Position numbers and translations under genes: made by a program | The notes under the pieces: generated by a model | Database searches by the model: none | Seen by the model: the letters and a program-made list of their open reading frames with translations, nothing else | Told to the model about the DNA's origin: nothing | In this document: positions 54,078 to 63,517 of the stretch, in pieces | Layout: every line of letters starts with the position of its first letter | Position numbering within the stretch: position 1 is the stretch's first letter | NCBI RefSeq assembly: GCF_003725775.1 | Contig: NZ_RJSG01000001.1 | Location: 248,262 to 312,261, forward strand | Reading direction: 5' to 3' | Origin: Nocardioides marmorisolisilvae | GTDB lineage: Bacteria; Actinomycetota; Actinomycetes; Propionibacteriales; Nocardioidaceae | Length of the DNA stretch: 64,000 bases

Positions 54078-54879
54078 GGTCCGGATCCTCGGCGACGGGG
54101 ACCTCGGGGTCGGGCGCGGTCCGCCGCCGCTTCAGGACGAGCAGTGCCAGGGCCAGCAGGACCAGCAGGCCGACCGCCAGCGCGACCCAGGCCCAGGTCG
54201 GCCACCCGCCGTCGTCACCCGCGTGCGACCCGAGCGGGGTGAGGTCGGTCGCGAGCTCGACCGAGCCCTGGTCGCCGACGAAGTGCGTCGCGGCCTGGAG
54301 GTCGGAGGCCTCGCGGCCCACCTCGAGGTTCCACCGGAACGTCGAGGTCGTCGCGGTGTTGGTCACCGCCGTCGCGTTGGTCACCCCCGGTGAGCCGGGC
54401 AGCTCGACCTGGACGGACATGTGGATCAGCCCGCCCAGCTTGCCGGCGTCGATGTCGCCGCCGGTCGAGCCCGTCTCGGTGCTTCCCGCCGGCCGGTTCA
54501 GGCCGCCGTCCGGAGTGGCGACGAAGGTCCAGCCGTCCTCACCGCGGCTGACCTTAACGCCTCCGAGTCCGGTGTCGGCACCGCTGAGCTTCGTCGCCAT
54601 CGCGGCGAGGTCGTCCAGCGACCGGAACGCGCAGGTGATCTTCGCGCCGGACTCGGTGCCGCTCGTGTAGTGCGCGACCTTCAGCGGCACCCCGCTCTTC
54701 TCCGCGGCCTTGACCGCCGACGTGTAGAGCGCGTCGCCGGCGGGGCCGTCGACCGTGACGATGGTCGAGTAGGTGCCGGAGCCGTCGGGCTGCACGACGA
54801 TGTCGGAGCCGGCCTGGCAGCCGACGAGGAGCGCGCCCAGCGGCAGCAGCACCGCGCCGACGAGGAGACGCCGGATCAC
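54067..54879 (-). CDS. LppM-like lipoprotein with C-terminal membrane helix
   Basis: The 270-residue protein has a lipoprotein signal (VIRRLLVGAVLLPLGALLVG then Cys at residue 21). QPDGSGTYSTIVTVDGPAGD and ITCAFRSLDDLAAMATKLSG resemble the LppM/DUF3153 domain, a lipid-binding-like fold known from Mycobacterium. A C-terminal transmembrane helix (WAWVALAVGLLVLLALALLV) and a basic cytoplasmic end follow, giving double anchoring. GTG at 54879 overlaps the stop of the 2299-residue secreted protein as GTGA. The pair is therefore co-translated, suggesting joint work at the cell surface. Confidence 0.82.
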   Translation of the reverse strand: MIRRLLVGAVLLPLGALLVGCQAGSDIVVQPDGSGTYSTIVTVDGPAGDALYTSAVKAAEKSGVPLKVAHYTSGTESGAKITCAFRSLDDLAAMATKLSGADTGLGGVKVSRGEDGWTFVATPDGGLNRPAGSTETGSTGGDIDAGKLGGLIHMSVQVELPGSPGVTNATAVTNTATTSTFRWNLEVGREASDLQAATHFVGDQGSVELATDLTPLGSHAGDDGGWPTWAWVALAVGLLVLLALALLVLKRRRTAPDPEVPVAEDPDLST

Positions 54880-57800
54880 GAGGTCACCTTGAACTGGTCG
54901 GTGGTGCAGCCGCTCGGGTAGAAGGTGGGGTCGCTGTCCCAGGGCTGACCGAATCCGACGCTCACGCCCGCCAGCCCACCACAGATCCCGATGCCCTTGG
55001 TGGAGACGATGCCAGACGCGCTGGCGATCTCCTGGTCCATCACCGAGATGCTGCCCTTCATCCCGATGTCGAAGCCGAGCTCGCCGACGTCACCCTCCAG
55101 GGTGATGTTGGCCTTGATCGGGATGCCCGCATCGACGGACAGGTCGATCGGGCTGTTCGCGAAGTGGAAGTTGAACGGCGAGGTCGAGATGTCGGCCTCG
55201 ACGCTCGCGAGCTGGACCAGGTTGAGGAACGTGAGCGTGCCGACGAACTTGATCCCGTAGCCGGTCGTCGAGTTCGCCGAGGTGAAACCGCCCTGCTGGA
55301 AGGTGATCTCGGTGGAGAAACCGAAGTAGTTCTTCGGACAGAGCTGGTCCTGGGCCTTCTGGGTGTAGCTGACCACCGTGCCGGCCGGGCGCGCCTTCTG
55401 GGCCGCGTAGCAGGGCGTCACCGGTCCGACCCCGAAGTTCGCGTTCGCGACGACCTTGGTGACGTCGCCGGACGTCGGGTCGAGGTCGATCTCGCCGCTG
55501 AGGTCCTTGAGGTTGAACGTCGGGGTGCCGACCTCGAACTTGACCACCTTGAGGGCGAAGGTGATCTGCGCGATCTTCGCCTCGACGCTCGGGTCGCTCG
55601 GGATCGGCCGGAAGACCGTGGTCACCGAGATGATGCACTTCGACTTGTCCAGCCCGAGCAGGTTGAAGAACGCCGGCGGCAACCCGAGGCAACCGCCCTG
55701 GGTGACCACGCCGTCCTTGCGCACCGTCCAGAACATGCCGTAGGACTCGGTCGAGTCGTCGCCGGGCAGCGTGGCGGTCAGGTCCGGCGGGGCCGCGTAG
55801 TCGAGGACCAGCCCGGTGTCGTTGTCGACCGGCATGACCAGGTTGACGTCGCCGTGGAACCAGGGCTGGTTGACCCGCATCGTCCCGACCATCACCGGCG
55901 TACCGGTCGTCGTCTGGACCTGGAAGTAGCGCTTGGCGTCCATGGTGTTGCCCGGCCACCCGGACTGCGCCGGCTTGATCAGCGGGAACGGCGATGGCGC
56001 GAGGATCGTGCTGTCCCCGACCTCGAGCCCGTTCTTGCCGTCGGCCGTGTGCCAGGTCAGACCGGTGTAGGTGCCGAGGTAGTTGTAGACCCGGTACGTC
56101 GTCGGGTCGGGCAGCCCGTCCTCGCCGAGCAGCGCGGTGTCGACGTACCCCTTGGCCAGCGGACTGGTGACGTCGAGCGTGTCGGTGTCGACGCGGATCA
56201 TCGACCCGGCCTGCGGGAGCAGCCACAGGCCCTTCGGGGCGTCGTCGGGGCTCGCCTCGTCCGAGCTGAACACCATCGGCAGCTTGGTGATCCAGCTGTG
56301 CGTGAGGTGCTGCAAGCACTCGGCGCCGCCGTTGGTGCGGTCGTAGGAGCGGAAGTTCAGGTGCTTGGTCCCGACCTTGATCCGCTTCTGACCGAAGGAG
56401 TCGTCGTCGCACGTGACGATCGAGCTCAGACCGAAGCTGAGCACGTCCTCGACGTCACCGGTGTCGTCGTTGAGCAGCGTGATCGCCAGCGGTGCGTACC
56501 GACGCGAGTCACCGGCAGCCGGCGAGAACGAGACGTGCAGGTTGACCGTGTCCCCGGACAGCATCGGGTCGGTCGTCCAGGTGCCGGCCAGCACGGCCTT
56601 GGTCACGTCGACCCCGTTGACCGTGAAGCGCGGGTGGACGCCGTCGTCGGCCAGCGGGTTGGCAGGGCGCTGGATGTCGCCGCTGTTCCGGTAGGTGCTG
56701 CTGAACACGTCGCGCTGCCACGCCGGGGTCGTGCGCTGGGTCAGGCTCGGAGCCGAGACCACGAGGCGGTGCCTGACCTTCGTCAGGTACTGCGAGGCGA
56801 TCTGCACGTCGAAGTCGTCGTAGGCCGAGTCGTAGACGAACTTCTGGCCCGACGGGTCCGGGTAGGCGCCGTACAGGACGCCCGGGGCGTACCCGGCCGG
56901 CTTGATCGGCGCGGTGCGGTCGGAGAACCCGTCGGCAGCGACCATCTGGGTGATGTCGTCGGGCTCGGCCTGGGGCAGTCCCCCGAAGCGCAGCTGGCTC
57001 GCCCCGGTGGTGAGCAGCTGCACCTGCACCGCGTCCGCGAGCCCGGAGGCGACCGAGGTCGCGGAGATCGTGAAGTAGCCGGGACGACCGGTGCGTGAGG
57101 TCTGCGACGACGCGGCCGACATCACCAGGGTCGGCGTACCGGGTCGCAGCGAGACGGTCAGCCCGCCTCCGGTGACCTTGTCGGTCACGTCGGTCGAGCT
57201 GGAGCCGCTGACCAGCCGGTAGGAGAGGTCGAAGTCGGCCGTCGATCCCGGAGCCTTCACCACGACCGAGTCGGCGCTCGGCTGCGGTCCGGCGCCCCGG
57301 TCGGCGAAGGTCACCTTGATGTCGCGCGGGGACAGCGTCGTGGTGAAGAAGGCGGACTGGCCGCTGCCGGTGCCGGTCTCGTAGACGTTGGCCCCGACCA
57401 CCGTGCCGTCGGACGTGGTGAGCATCTCGTCCGGCCGGTAGCTGTAGGTCGGGAACTGCACCGCGAAGGAGTCCACCTTGGTCGGCGCCAGCTGCGAGGT
57501 CGCGGTGAGCACCACGTCCGCAGCGTCCGTACCCGCTGTCGCCCCGGCCGCGGTCGTCACGAACAGGACGACCTCCTGACCGTTGGCCAGCGTCGGCTTG
57601 AAGGTGCCGTTGCGGATCGCGGTGGTGACGTCGACCGGGTTGCCCTCCTGCCCGAACAGCGCCGGGGCGGTGGCCTTGATCGTGACGGCGCCGCTTCCGG
57701 TGACCGCAGCGTTCACGGTGAAGGTGTCGGTGACGTCGCCGACGGTCCGCAGGAACACCCGCTGGGTCGCGGAGTGGTTCTCCTGGACCGGGGCGCTGAT

Positions 57801-60800
57801 CACCTGGGTGCTCGGCGTGGGCTCGAAGACGCTCATGCCCAGCCGTGGCGGCGTCGTGTAGAAGTCCGGCCCGACCGAGCCGGCGACGGTCGCGCCGAGG
57901 AGCGCGTAGGACTGCTGGCCGTCGATCGTCGAGGTCTGGGTGAACAGCACCGAGACCGGACCGCCGGTGCTGCCCGGGGTCAGCACCACCTTGAGCGGAG
58001 GGCAGCCGATGTCGGCGTAGCACTGCAGCGTCAGGGTGCCGGCCAGCACCTGGCTGGTCACGTCGTTCGCGGATCCGAGGATGACCTTGAACCCGAGGTC
58101 GCTGGGCTTGGACTGCACGTCCGCCTTGATCGTGAACGTGTTGTCCCCGGTTCCGGTGATGCCGGGCTCGAGCACCGCACGACCGTCCGGCCCGCCCGCG
58201 ACCATCGCCGGCGCCACGGTGAAGAACGCCGGCCAGGTCACGCGCCCGGTGCCGTCGCCCTGGGTCAGCGACGGCGAGGGCGAGGACGTCCCGTCCATCA
58301 CCAGGAAGCGCTGGTCGGAGGTGACCAGGGCGGCGTTCCCGGAGACGGCGTGGACCGTGATCGGGAACGAGGGCGGCGCCGGGAAGCTCTGCGGCGCGAA
58401 CACCGTGACCCGGACGTACGCCGAGGCGCCGGCTGCGAGCGGGACCGCCACCCCACCGCCGGTGATGTCGGCGGTGCGGTCGGCTCCGGCGATCGCGTAG
58501 TTCGTCGTCCAGCCGTTGCTGCCGGCCGGGGCGGTCAGGGTGACGGTGTCGGCCAGGGCCGAGTTGTTGGTGACCTTGTACTGCACGTACTGGCGAGCAC
58601 CGCGGGCGCCCGAGGTGTGCGCCAGGCCGGTGGTGCCGCCGCTGCCGTCCGGGACCTGCTGCAGGTCCGAGACGCACGGGTACTGGTCCGGACCGATCTC
58701 GGTCGTCCCGGGCAGGCAGACGGCGGTCGAGAGCGACGGCGAGGTGACGGTGATCTGGACGGTGGCCGGCGCTCCGTCGGCGGTGCCGTCGTTGGCGACG
58801 TAGGTGAACGAGTCGGTGCCGTTGGCGATCGACGGCGTGTAGGTCAGGTTCGGCAGGGTGCCGGTGAGCGTGCCGTGCGTCGGCCCGGAGACGACCCGGA
58901 AGGTCAGCGGGAGACTGTGCACCGAGCTGCCGGTCAGGATGACCGAACTGCTCTGCCCGGCGAGGACGGTCAACGTCTTCGGGTCCGCGGTCGGCGGGAT
59001 CTCCACGAAGTTGACCGTGATCGGGTAGAGCGCCTGGTGCGAGGTGTAGCTGCCGTCGGTGGCGGTGATGCCGATCAGGTCCGACCCCGAGTAGTACTGC
59101 GTCGGCACGTAGCGCTGGTACTTCGCGGAGTTGTAGCCCGACGGGCACGACGGTGCGCTGGTGGCGGCGGCCTGGCTGTCCAGCGTGCCGTGCGAGGGCC
59201 CGACGGTGTCGAAGGTGAGCGGACCGTTCGGCTGGGTCGCGCAGATCATGAAGCCGATCGAGCTGTTCTCGTTCACCGTTAGGGGAACGACCGCGATCTG
59301 CGGGGTCCGGGTCGCCACGGTGATGGTCGCGTTGACCGGATCGCTGACCGCGCCGTTGCTGACCCGGTAGCTGAAGGCGTCGGTGCCGTCACTGGTGAAG
59401 GCGCCGGCGTTCGGGAAGTAGGTGTAGGTGTAGGCGGTGTCGCCGTTGCTGCAGGTGTTCAGAGCCGGCGTGCCCTTCGGCATCAGGGTGCCGGAGCCCG
59501 GCGAGCTGACGATCTCGAAACTCAGCACCGGCGACGGGTCCGGGTTGGTGCCGCACAGCGTCACGTCGACCGGGTCGTCCTGGCGGGTCGAGGCGGAGAC
59601 CGCGTACGCCGTCGGCTTGGTGTGCGCGCGGACCGTGATGTCGACCGAGGCCGTCGTGCTCAGCCCGGTGCTCGCATCGGTGATCTGATAGTCGACGCGA
59701 TCCGCCCCGATGTACCCGGTCGTCGGGGTGTAGGTGTAGCCGGAGATCAGCGTGTCGGGGTTGATGCTGCAGCCCGAGGTCGCCGCCGATGCCGACGGGT
59801 CGGCGACGAAAGTGCCGTGGGACGGGCCGCCGGTGATCGTGTACGAGAGCTGCGCCCCGGACGGACCGCGACCGCAGAGGAAGATCGTGGTCGGGACGTT
59901 CTGCAGCGTCCCGGTCGAGGTCGTCCCGTAGAGCCACGGCGCCTGCACCACGGTGATCGAGGCGTTCGCCGACTGCGAGACGAGCCCGGTGTCGGGGTCT
60001 GAGACGAAACCGCTCAACGTCACGGGGGACGAGACGACGTTCGTGGGATCGAAGGTCAGATGGGTCAGGGCGGTGTTGAGGTCGTCGACCTTGCCGGTGA
60101 TCTGGATCCCGCTCGGGTTCGACAGGACGGTCACCAGCGGTGTCGGTCCGGTGGTGTCGCTGTCCGGGAGCGAGAGCTTGCCGCCGGTGACGCTGAGCGA
60201 GACGGTGTCGTTGGTCGAAGAGGTCGCGCCTCCGTCGACGAAGCTGATGCCAGTGGCGGCGCCGGCGGGGAACGCGAGCGGACCTGCGTTGCTGGCGATC
60301 GAGAGCGGTCCGGTCGGCATGGTCAGCACCGGACGCGGGACGTTGACGACGCCGTTGACGGTGATGGTCTTGTGGTCCTGGACGATGAACCCGGACTGCC
60401 CGGTCGGGCCGAGGTCGGCGGCGTACAGGTCGATCGTCGCGGTCGGGGTGGTTCCGGCCGGCGGGTGGTAGAGGAACATCGCCAGTGCGGTATTGACCTT
60501 GGCGATGCTGCCCTTGAACTGGACGTCCGCGCTGTTGTTGCCGGTGCCGTTCATGTAGGTCACGCCGGAGGCGTCGGCGTTGAGCAGGTCGATCGTGCCG
60601 GTGTCCACGTGCAGGTGGATCTCGACGGCGTCCGGGAACCCGGCCGGCACCAGCGAGACCTGGCCGGTGAGGTCGCCGGCCTGCGTCGGCTGCCCGCCCT
60701 GGCCGATGGTGACGTAGCTGGTCGACGTCGGCGCGCTGATCGAGACCTGCTGCCCGCCGGCCCCGCCGGGATGGACGTCGAGCGTCGCGCTGACCGGCGT

Positions 60801-61775
60801 GCTCTCGTTGCCGGCGGCGTCGGTCGCCTTGTACTTGAAGGTGTCGATGCAGAGGAACCCGGCGACTCCGTCGGGATCGGGGCAGTCGGTGGCGCCCGTC
60901 GTGTAGGTGACCTTCGCGTGGGTGGCGTCGACCGGGGTGATCGCTCCGAGCGTGCCGATGTGCGGCTGCTCGGTGATGGCGAAGTTGAGGGTGTCCCCGA
61001 CCGGGTCGGAGGAGCCGGAGAGCGTGATCGTCACCGGCGTACCGGCGACCACGTGGGGGTAGGTCGTGTTCGGGATCGGGTCGGCCGTCAGGGTGTACGC
61101 CGTGGCCGGCAGCGTCCCGGAGATCTTCACGTCCGAGATCGCCCAGGTCTTGCTCGGGGACGCACCGGTGTCACCGGCCGAGGACCAGCGGAAGTCCAGG
61201 GGCAGGTTGAAGTGGTCCAGCGGGATCGTGTGGGTCACCGACTGACCCGGTGCGTCGCCGGAGTTCGTGAAGTCGAACAGCAGCCGACGATCGCCGAGGT
61301 CGCTGCCGACGAGCGGCTGGTAGACGTTGACGAAGTCGCCCGAGCTGGTCGCGCCCGGGTCGAAGTTCGAGGTGAACGTCAGCGTCGCGTTCTCCAGGTT
61401 GGCGGGGATCTGGGTGCTCGGGTTGAACCGCATCTCCGTGGTCGCGAAGTCCGGCGACGTCACGGTCGCGACGGCGGCGCAGCCGCCACCCGGCGGGACC
61501 GGGCTGCAGCTGCGGGTCCAGTCACCGCTGGTGAGCTCCCAATCGGTCGGCGGGAAGGTCGCGCCGTCGAACTTCTCCTCCATGAACGTGTACGGCGTTC
61601 CGGCCGCACCCGCCTCGGCCGGGACGAGCACGATCGCGAGTCCGAGGACCAGCGCCGCGACCTGCGCGACGGTGATCAGTCGGCGGGTCCGGGAGGTGCG
61701 ATGGCGCGCCACGTACCTGGCCCGGCGACCTCTCGCCGACGCCGGTGGCTGCGTTGTCCCGTTGCCCGGCTGCAT
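54876..61775 (-). CDS. giant secreted protein (2299 aa) with cadherin/Ig-like repeats
   Basis: A long basic N-region precedes a signal helix (TVAQVAALVLGLAIVLVPAE, ~35-54) and the likely cleavage region AEAGAAG. The N-terminal half contains repeated beta modules marked by a small HGTL-type turn: QPHIGTLG (~273), GPSHGTFV (~652), GSGTLMP (~762), GPSHGTLD (~862) and GPTHGTLTG (~968). The last is followed by NGTDSFTYVANDGTADG, typical of Big_9/cadherin-like repeats. The C-terminal ~1300 residues are beta-rich with Cys pairs and no recognised enzyme. There is no LPXTG or terminal membrane helix, so it may associate non-covalently or through the coupled LppM-like lipoprotein. GGGGAG lies 6 bases before the ATG. 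Confidence 0.85.
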   Translation of the reverse strand: MQPGNGTTQPPASARGRRARYVARHRTSRTRRLITVAQVAALVLGLAIVLVPAEAGAAGTPYTFMEEKFDGATFPPTDWELTSGDWTRSCSPVPPGGGCAAVATVTSPDFATTEMRFNPSTQIPANLENATLTFTSNFDPGATSSGDFVNVYQPLVGSDLGDRRLLFDFTNSGDAPGQSVTHTIPLDHFNLPLDFRWSSAGDTGASPSKTWAISDVKISGTLPATAYTLTADPIPNTTYPHVVAGTPVTITLSGSSDPVGDTLNFAITEQPHIGTLGAITPVDATHAKVTYTTGATDCPDPDGVAGFLCIDTFKYKATDAAGNESTPVSATLDVHPGGAGGQQVSISAPTSTSYVTIGQGGQPTQAGDLTGQVSLVPAGFPDAVEIHLHVDTGTIDLLNADASGVTYMNGTGNNSADVQFKGSIAKVNTALAMFLYHPPAGTTPTATIDLYAADLGPTGQSGFIVQDHKTITVNGVVNVPRPVLTMPTGPLSIASNAGPLAFPAGAATGISFVDGGATSSTNDTVSLSVTGGKLSLPDSDTTGPTPLVTVLSNPSGIQITGKVDDLNTALTHLTFDPTNVVSSPVTLSGFVSDPDTGLVSQSANASITVVQAPWLYGTTSTGTLQNVPTTIFLCGRGPSGAQLSYTITGGPSHGTFVADPSASAATSGCSINPDTLISGYTYTPTTGYIGADRVDYQITDASTGLSTTASVDITVRAHTKPTAYAVSASTRQDDPVDVTLCGTNPDPSPVLSFEIVSSPGSGTLMPKGTPALNTCSNGDTAYTYTYFPNAGAFTSDGTDAFSYRVSNGAVSDPVNATITVATRTPQIAVVPLTVNENSSIGFMICATQPNGPLTFDTVGPSHGTLDSQAAATSAPSCPSGYNSAKYQRYVPTQYYSGSDLIGITATDGSYTSHQALYPITVNFVEIPPTADPKTLTVLAGQSSSVILTGSSVHSLPLTFRVVSGPTHGTLTGTLPNLTYTPSIANGTDSFTYVANDGTADGAPATVQITVTSPSLSTAVCLPGTTEIGPDQYPCVSDLQQVPDGSGGTTGLAHTSGARGARQYVQYKVTNNSALADTVTLTAPAGSNGWTTNYAIAGADRTADITGGGVAVPLAAGASAYVRVTVFAPQSFPAPPSFPITVHAVSGNAALVTSDQRFLVMDGTSSPSPSLTQGDGTGRVTWPAFFTVAPAMVAGGPDGRAVLEPGITGTGDNTFTIKADVQSKPSDLGFKVILGSANDVTSQVLAGTLTLQCYADIGCPPLKVVLTPGSTGGPVSVLFTQTSTIDGQQSYALLGATVAGSVGPDFYTTPPRLGMSVFEPTPSTQVISAPVQENHSATQRVFLRTVGDVTDTFTVNAAVTGSGAVTIKATAPALFGQEGNPVDVTTAIRNGTFKPTLANGQEVVLFVTTAAGATAGTDAADVVLTATSQLAPTKVDSFAVQFPTYSYRPDEMLTTSDGTVVGANVYETGTGSGQSAFFTTTLSPRDIKVTFADRGAGPQPSADSVVVKAPGSTADFDLSYRLVSGSSSTDVTDKVTGGGLTVSLRPGTPTLVMSAASSQTSRTGRPGYFTISATSVASGLADAVQVQLLTTGASQLRFGGLPQAEPDDITQMVAADGFSDRTAPIKPAGYAPGVLYGAYPDPSGQKFVYDSAYDDFDVQIASQYLTKVRHRLVVSAPSLTQRTTPAWQRDVFSSTYRNSGDIQRPANPLADDGVHPRFTVNGVDVTKAVLAGTWTTDPMLSGDTVNLHVSFSPAAGDSRRYAPLAITLLNDDTGDVEDVLSFGLSSIVTCDDDSFGQKRIKVGTKHLNFRSYDRTNGGAECLQHLTHSWITKLPMVFSSDEASPDDAPKGLWLLPQAGSMIRVDTDTLDVTSPLAKGYVDTALLGEDGLPDPTTYRVYNYLGTYTGLTWHTADGKNGLEVGDSTILAPSPFPLIKPAQSGWPGNTMDAKRYFQVQTTTGTPVMVGTMRVNQPWFHGDVNLVMPVDNDTGLVLDYAAPPDLTATLPGDDSTESYGMFWTVRKDGVVTQGGCLGLPPAFFNLLGLDKSKCIISVTTVFRPIPSDPSVEAKIAQITFALKVVKFEVGTPTFNLKDLSGEIDLDPTSGDVTKVVANANFGVGPVTPCYAAQKARPAGTVVSYTQKAQDQLCPKNYFGFSTEITFQQGGFTSANSTTGYGIKFVGTLTFLNLVQLASVEADISTSPFNFHFANSPIDLSVDAGIPIKANITLEGDVGELGFDIGMKGSISVMDQEIASASGIVSTKGIGICGGLAGVSVGFGQPWDSDPTFYPSGCTTDQFKVTS

Positions 61776-61883
61776 GGACGACTCCCCTTGAGCCCCGCAA
61801 GGTTCGGGGCCGATCCCGCCGATCGTAGGAGCGGAACCTGCACAGTGTCGTAAATCGCCCAGAGCACCCGAAATGGACTAGAC

Positions 61884-62630
61884 ATGGCCCGGGGTTCGTA
61901 CGCTGTCCGCGTGTCCAGCCCCGTCCCGAACGCGAAGTCGACGCTTGTCGACGACGGCTGGCGCAAGAGATCTGGTGACTTCTACACCCGCCGTCTCGCT
62001 CCGCGCGTCGACGGGCTGCTGGCGCTCGCGGCGAACCGCGGACTGCCGCACCAGTGGAGGCTGCAGCCGTACGTCGGGGTGGTCCACGAGCGGGTGAACG
62101 CGCTGGCCCGGACGCTGACCGGCGCCACGACCCGCAACCCCTACCCGCAGGACACCATCCGCACGAGGCTCGTCACGCTGCTCGACGGTGCCGGCGCGCA
62201 GGAGCGGGACCGGTGGTTGGTCGCCGCGGAGTCCCACGACCGCAACGCGCAGGTGTTCGCCGAGGTGGCTCGCGCCGCACGGGAGGTGGGGCTCCCCTGG
62301 ATGGAGGCGCGGACCAGCCTCGACGCGGTGATCTACGAGCTGGAGGACGGGAACGGGCCGGTCCGGCTGACGCCCCTGCTGACGGCTGCGCTCTGGCTGA
62401 CCGGGAACGTCGAGGCCGCGGAGCGCCGTCTCGTCGACGTCGCGACCCGGTTCGGGGAACAAGCTCCTCCGCCGCCGCAGCAGCTGCCGGGGGTCCGGGT
62501 GACCGCGATCGGGTCCTCGGCACCACCCGAGGGTTGGCCGCGGCCCGCCTTCGACGCGTTCGCGGCCCGGTTGCGGGCCGGCATGGAGCAGTACCCCGAC
62601 GGGCCTCCGGAGGACTGGCGTTCAGCGTGA
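61884..62630 (+). CDS. conserved hypothetical protein
   Basis: This soluble 248-residue protein has no signal or membrane segment. The segment LVDDGWRKRSGDFYTRRLAP is loosely like the opening of DUF4304 proteins (a Gly-x-Lys-Lys/Arg-x-Gly-x-x-Phe-Tyr pattern), but I would not assign it. The C-terminal part is Pro-rich (GEQAPPPPQQLPGVRV). It is transcribed away from the giant surface protein across a 108-base spacer. A GTG at 61911 is an alternative start. Confidence 0.7.
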   Translation: MARGSYAVRVSSPVPNAKSTLVDDGWRKRSGDFYTRRLAPRVDGLLALAANRGLPHQWRLQPYVGVVHERVNALARTLTGATTRNPYPQDTIRTRLVTLLDGAGAQERDRWLVAAESHDRNAQVFAEVARAAREVGLPWMEARTSLDAVIYELEDGNGPVRLTPLLTAALWLTGNVEAAERRLVDVATRFGEQAPPPPQQLPGVRVTAIGSSAPPEGWPRPAFDAFAARLRAGMEQYPDGPPEDWRSA

Positions 62631-62637
62631 CCGGGCG

Positions 62638-63495
62638 TCAGCTGGTGCGGACGTCGACCGCCGTGGCGGCCGCGAACCGCGCCAGGTGCTCGGCGACCCG
62701 ATCCGGGCGACCGACCTGGGAGCAGTGACCGCAGTCGTCGAGGATGACGACCTCGGCGTGCGGCACCTGCGCGGAGAGCACCGCAGCACCCGCCACCAGG
62801 GTCAGCCGGTCACCCCGGCCCCAGATGATGAGGCAGGGTCCCGGCACCGGCGGCAGGTACGAGGACCACGCCCGGATCTCGGCGAGCAGGGTCGGTGCCA
62901 CGCCGAAGATCCGCTTCACGTCAGCGCCCGAGCGGAAGTGGGCCGCCATCGCCCGCGAGACGCCCCGGACCACCCCGGAGGAGCCGGCGGCCGCCCAGGC
63001 GAAACCGTTCGCGGTCAGGTAGCGGAACAGCCGCATCGGCACGACCGGGGTGAACAGCAACGGGTTCACCCAGCTGTACTTCTCCAGCGCGTTGATGAAC
63101 CAGACGTGCCCGAACCCGGCAGGCGAGACCGGCACGACCCCGGAGACCGGGACGTCGGGATCCGCGCCCATCCGCAGCGCCATCACGCCACCGAGCGAGT
63201 TGCCGACCACCACCGGCGGGACCCCGTCCTCGGTCCACTGCTCCACCGCCGCAGCGACGAACTCGTGCAGCGACTCCAGCATCGGGCCGTCGCCGACCGG
63301 GTCGGCCTCGCCGAAGTTCGGCAGGTCCAGCGCCACCGCCCGCTGACCCCTCTGCTGGAGCTCGGTCAGCACCGGCAGCCAGGTTCCGGCGTGGTCGCCG
63401 AAGCCGTGCAGGAGCAGCAGCACCGGACCGTCTCCGGCGATCTCCAGGGCTCGGGTACGCCAGCGTCCGACGTACGGGCGGCTCTGGGTGATCAT
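62638..63495 (-). CDS. alpha/beta-hydrolase
   Basis: The 285-residue enzyme has the oxyanion motif LLLLHGFGDHAGTW, the nucleophile elbow VVGNSLGGVMALRMG (Ser in GNSLGG), the acid region IIWGRGDRLT and the catalytic His in LDDCGHCSQVGRPD. ATG at 63495 has AGGAGGAG 5 bases upstream. It follows the partial Mce-associated gene by 22 bases on the same strand. An esterase or lipase acting on a lipid linked to Mce transport is possible, but that is only suggested by context. Confidence 0.9.
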   Translation of the reverse strand: MITQSRPYVGRWRTRALEIAGDGPVLLLLHGFGDHAGTWLPVLTELQQRGQRAVALDLPNFGEADPVGDGPMLESLHEFVAAAVEQWTEDGVPPVVVGNSLGGVMALRMGADPDVPVSGVVPVSPAGFGHVWFINALEKYSWVNPLLFTPVVPMRLFRYLTANGFAWAAAGSSGVVRGVSRAMAAHFRSGADVKRIFGVAPTLLAEIRAWSSYLPPVPGPCLIIWGRGDRLTLVAGAAVLSAQVPHAEVVILDDCGHCSQVGRPDRVAEHLARFAAATAVDVRTS

Positions 63496-63517
63496 CCGGC
63501 TCCTCCTGGGTTCGTGG

